Made by a program: the position numbers and the translations under genes | Notes under the pieces: model-generated | The model's input: only the letters and a program-made list of their open reading frames with translations | Database searches by the model: none | Told to the model about the DNA's origin: nothing | In this document: one piece after another, positions 7,830 through 8,938 of the stretch | How positions within the stretch are numbered: position 1 is the first letter of the stretch | How the letters are laid out: each line of letters starts with the position of its first letter | NCBI GenBank assembly: GCA_903939355.1 | Contig: CAJAHC010000423.1 | Coordinates: forward strand, 1-8,938 | Reading direction: 5' to 3' | DNA from: an uncultured Methylococcaceae bacterium | GTDB lineage: Bacteria > Pseudomonadota > Gammaproteobacteria > Methylococcales > Methylomonadaceae | DNA: 8,938 nucleotides

Positions 7830-8578
7830 TACTTGACTAGCAATAATCGTTGACGGACTGCTTCATAAAGTAGAACCCCAGTGGCAACTGATAAGTTTAG
7901 ACTTTCTACTTTCCCAAGCATAGGTACAGAAACCAGTACATCACATTGCTCTTTAGTTAGTCGTCTTAAACCTTTACCCTCCGTACCAACAACTAAAGCC
8001 ATAGGAACAGAAAAGTCAGTGCTATAAATTGTTTGTGCTGTTTCACCAGCAGCACCCATAATCCACAAACCTTCACCTTTTAACCATCGTAAGGTGCGCG
8101 CTAAATTGGTAACTTGATAGACTGGTACGGTTTCAGCAGCACCACTAGCTACTTTGCAGACTGTTGGAGTAATACCGGTAGCATTATCTTTGGTAATAAT
8201 GACGCCATGCACACCCGTTGCATCAGCCGTTCTAAGGCAGGCACCCAGATTATGTGGATCTTGAACATTATCAAGCACTAAAAACAAAGCTGTTTCTGTT
8301 AGGTTTTCAACTGCAGTTTTAAGGTCGCTTTCTGACAACTCGGCAGGCATTTCAACTTCAATAACAATGCCTTGATGATTATTATTCTCGGCCAAACGAT
8401 CAAGTTTTTTTCTATCGACTTTTTCGGGCTCTATACCCAAGTCTAATAAGTTATCAATGGCTTGAGTTAGGCGCTTATCCTGACGCCCAGTATCAACCCA
8501 TGCTTTTTGAATTTTGTTTGGAGAGTAATCCAGTGCTGCTTGTACTGAATGTAAGCCAAATAATTTACTTGATTTCAT
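7829..8578 (-). CDS. rlmB: 23S rRNA guanosine(2251)-2'-O-methyltransferase RlmB
   Basis: This 249-aa SpoU/TrmH-family (SPOUT) enzyme methylates the 2'-OH of a guanosine in the peptidyl-transferase P-loop of 23S rRNA. It opens with the RNA-binding substrate domain (LFGLHSVQAAL, 6-16). The catalytic domain shows motif 1 LDNVQDPHNLGACLRTAD (102-119, with N110 and R116), motif 2 VVGTEGKGL (196-204, E200) and motif 3 VPMLGKVESLNLSVATG (218-234, N228), which form the S-adenosylmethionine-binding trefoil knot. Its length is typical (E. coli 243 aa). It follows rnr, the common gammaproteobacterial order, and overlaps ccmA by one base. The ATG is fixed by homology, since LFGLHSV sits right behind it; no Shine-Dalgarno is recognisable upstream. 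A candidate promoter lies about 90 bases upstream. Confidence 0.95.
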   Translation of the reverse strand: MKSSKLFGLHSVQAALDYSPNKIQKAWVDTGRQDKRLTQAIDNLLDLGIEPEKVDRKKLDRLAENNNHQGIVIEVEMPAELSESDLKTAVENLTETALFLVLDNVQDPHNLGACLRTADATGVHGVIITKDNATGITPTVCKVASGAAETVPVYQVTNLARTLRWLKGEGLWIMGAAGETAQTIYSTDFSVPMALVVGTEGKGLRRLTKEQCDVLVSVPMLGKVESLNLSVATGVLLYEAVRQRLLLVK

Positions 8579-8584
8579 GTGTTA

Positions 8585-8593
8585 TGTGGATGA
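8585..8593 (-). promoter_or_regulatory. DnaA-box-like 9-mer, one mismatch
   Basis: The minus strand reads TCATCCACA, one base off the DnaA consensus, in the same orientation as the perfect box and 32 bases from it (start to start, about three helical turns). It lies 7 bases upstream of the rlmB start codon. Meaningful only together with the neighbouring box. Confidence 0.25.
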
Positions 8594-8616
8594 GGATTTT
8601 TTGTTTTGAAAAAAAT

Positions 8617-8625
8617 TGTGGATAA
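8617..8625 (-). promoter_or_regulatory. Perfect-consensus DnaA box
   Basis: The minus strand reads TTATCCACA, the strongest E. coli-type DnaA-box sequence (TTATNCACA). It lies in the predicted rlmB leader, downstream of the candidate promoter. A 9-mer like this is expected only rarely by chance, but single boxes are scattered in every genome, so binding is not assured. Confidence 0.45.
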
Positions 8626-8668
8626 GATTGCTTGCGATATTTTATTAATCAATGTTCTTAGAATAACT

Positions 8669-8697
8669 ATCATACCAAATGAGTTTATTTATGTACT
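8669..8697 (-). promoter_or_regulatory. Candidate extended -10 promoter for rlmB-ccmAB
   Basis: On the minus strand TATGAT (8674-8669) is preceded directly by TGG, an extended -10 element, with AGTACA (8697-8692) 17 bases upstream as a poor -35. Transcription would start near 8662 and leave a leader of roughly 84 bases before the rlmB ATG. This would let rlmB-ccmAB be expressed apart from rnr. It is a pattern match only. Confidence 0.38.
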
Positions 8698-8772
8698 GAT
8701 CTGGCAGTTTAGGTTATTCGCTATGTCCGGAATGAAAAACGACTTAAAAGTAAGCTCTATTAATTAGTCAAG

Positions 8773-8938
8773 TTAGATAGGTTTCTTTTTACGACGTTTT
8801 TTCTTAGGCTTGTCACTGGCGACTGCTTTGTTTGCAGAACTACCCTTTTGTACCAACTCAAAATCCATTTTCTTTTCATCAAGATCAACGCGAGCTACTT
8901 TAATCTTCACGCTATCGCCTAAACGAAAATTGACGCCA
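8773..8938 (-). CDS. rnr: RNase R, C-terminal end only
   Basis: The last 54 codons of a minus-strand gene entering from the right edge. The segment reads as the end of an S1 RNA-binding domain (NFRLGDSVKIKVARVDLDEKKMDFEL), then a short tail ending in a lysine/arginine-rich cluster (KPKKKRRKKK) and TAA. RNase R, a processive 3'-to-5' exoribonuclease of the RNB family that degrades structured RNA, ends this way, and rnr directly upstream of rlmB is a common gammaproteobacterial arrangement. Other S1-ending proteins cannot be excluded from this fragment alone, but the basic tail and the neighbour make rnr by far the best reading. Confidence 0.85.
   Translation of the reverse strand, partial: GVNFRLGDSVKIKVARVDLDEKKMDFELVQKGSSANKAVASDKPKKKRRKKKPI

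Noticed and set aside
8740..8770. Hairpin downstream of rnr as an intrinsic terminator
   Set aside because: A palindromic ACTTTTAAGT and a later TTTTT are present on the minus strand, but no stable GC-containing stem leads into the T run.

Overview
The window is about 9 kb of AT-rich chromosomal DNA from what looks like a gammaproteobacterium. The rnr-rlmB pair, a system I cytochrome c maturation ABC exporter (ccmAB), a YbfF-type esterase whose motifs closely resemble the Escherichia coli protein, and a DUF445 membrane protein all fit that group. A periplasmic two-domain multicopper oxidase would suit an aerobic environmental lineage such as a methanotroph or similar bacterium, but that finer placement is only an inference. 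I see no tRNA, rRNA, CRISPR array, insertion sequence or phage gene.

Layout: (1) 1-2594, minus strand: a very long Hsp70-family protein, cut off at the window edge before its C-terminus, with a plausible promoter just upstream. (2) 2595-3045: a 451-base AT-rich divergent intergenic region. (3) 3046-4815, plus strand: the only plus-strand gene, an exported two-domain multicopper oxidase that keeps a type 1 copper site only in its first cupredoxin domain. (4) 4825-4866: a perfect 15-bp hairpin shared by the convergent oxidase and esterase genes. (5) 4872-6364, minus strand: DUF445 membrane protein then ybfF, overlapping by one base. (6) 6532-8578, minus strand: rlmB-ccmA-ccmB, each junction also a one-base overlap. 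(7) 8579-8772: a leader or intergenic region with a candidate extended -10 promoter and two DnaA-box-like 9-mers. (8) 8773-8938, minus strand: the 3' end of rnr (RNase R).

Functional reading: rnr and rlmB are RNA-metabolism genes that are neighbours in many gammaproteobacteria. Here rlmB is fused translationally to ccmAB, the ATPase and one membrane subunit of the complex that releases haem-loaded CcmE during cytochrome c assembly. The rest of the usual ccm cluster (ccmC onward) does not follow; a DUF445-ybfF pair follows instead. The oxidase and the Hsp70-like protein are divergent single genes with no obvious shared pathway. Recognisable Shine-Dalgarno sequences are weak or absent at most starts, so several start assignments rest on homology and gene overlap.

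I did not find a convincing new multi-gene system. The observations most worth a second look are the extended, apparently membrane-anchored oxidase, the split ccm operon coupled to rlmB, and the paired DnaA-like boxes in the rlmB leader.
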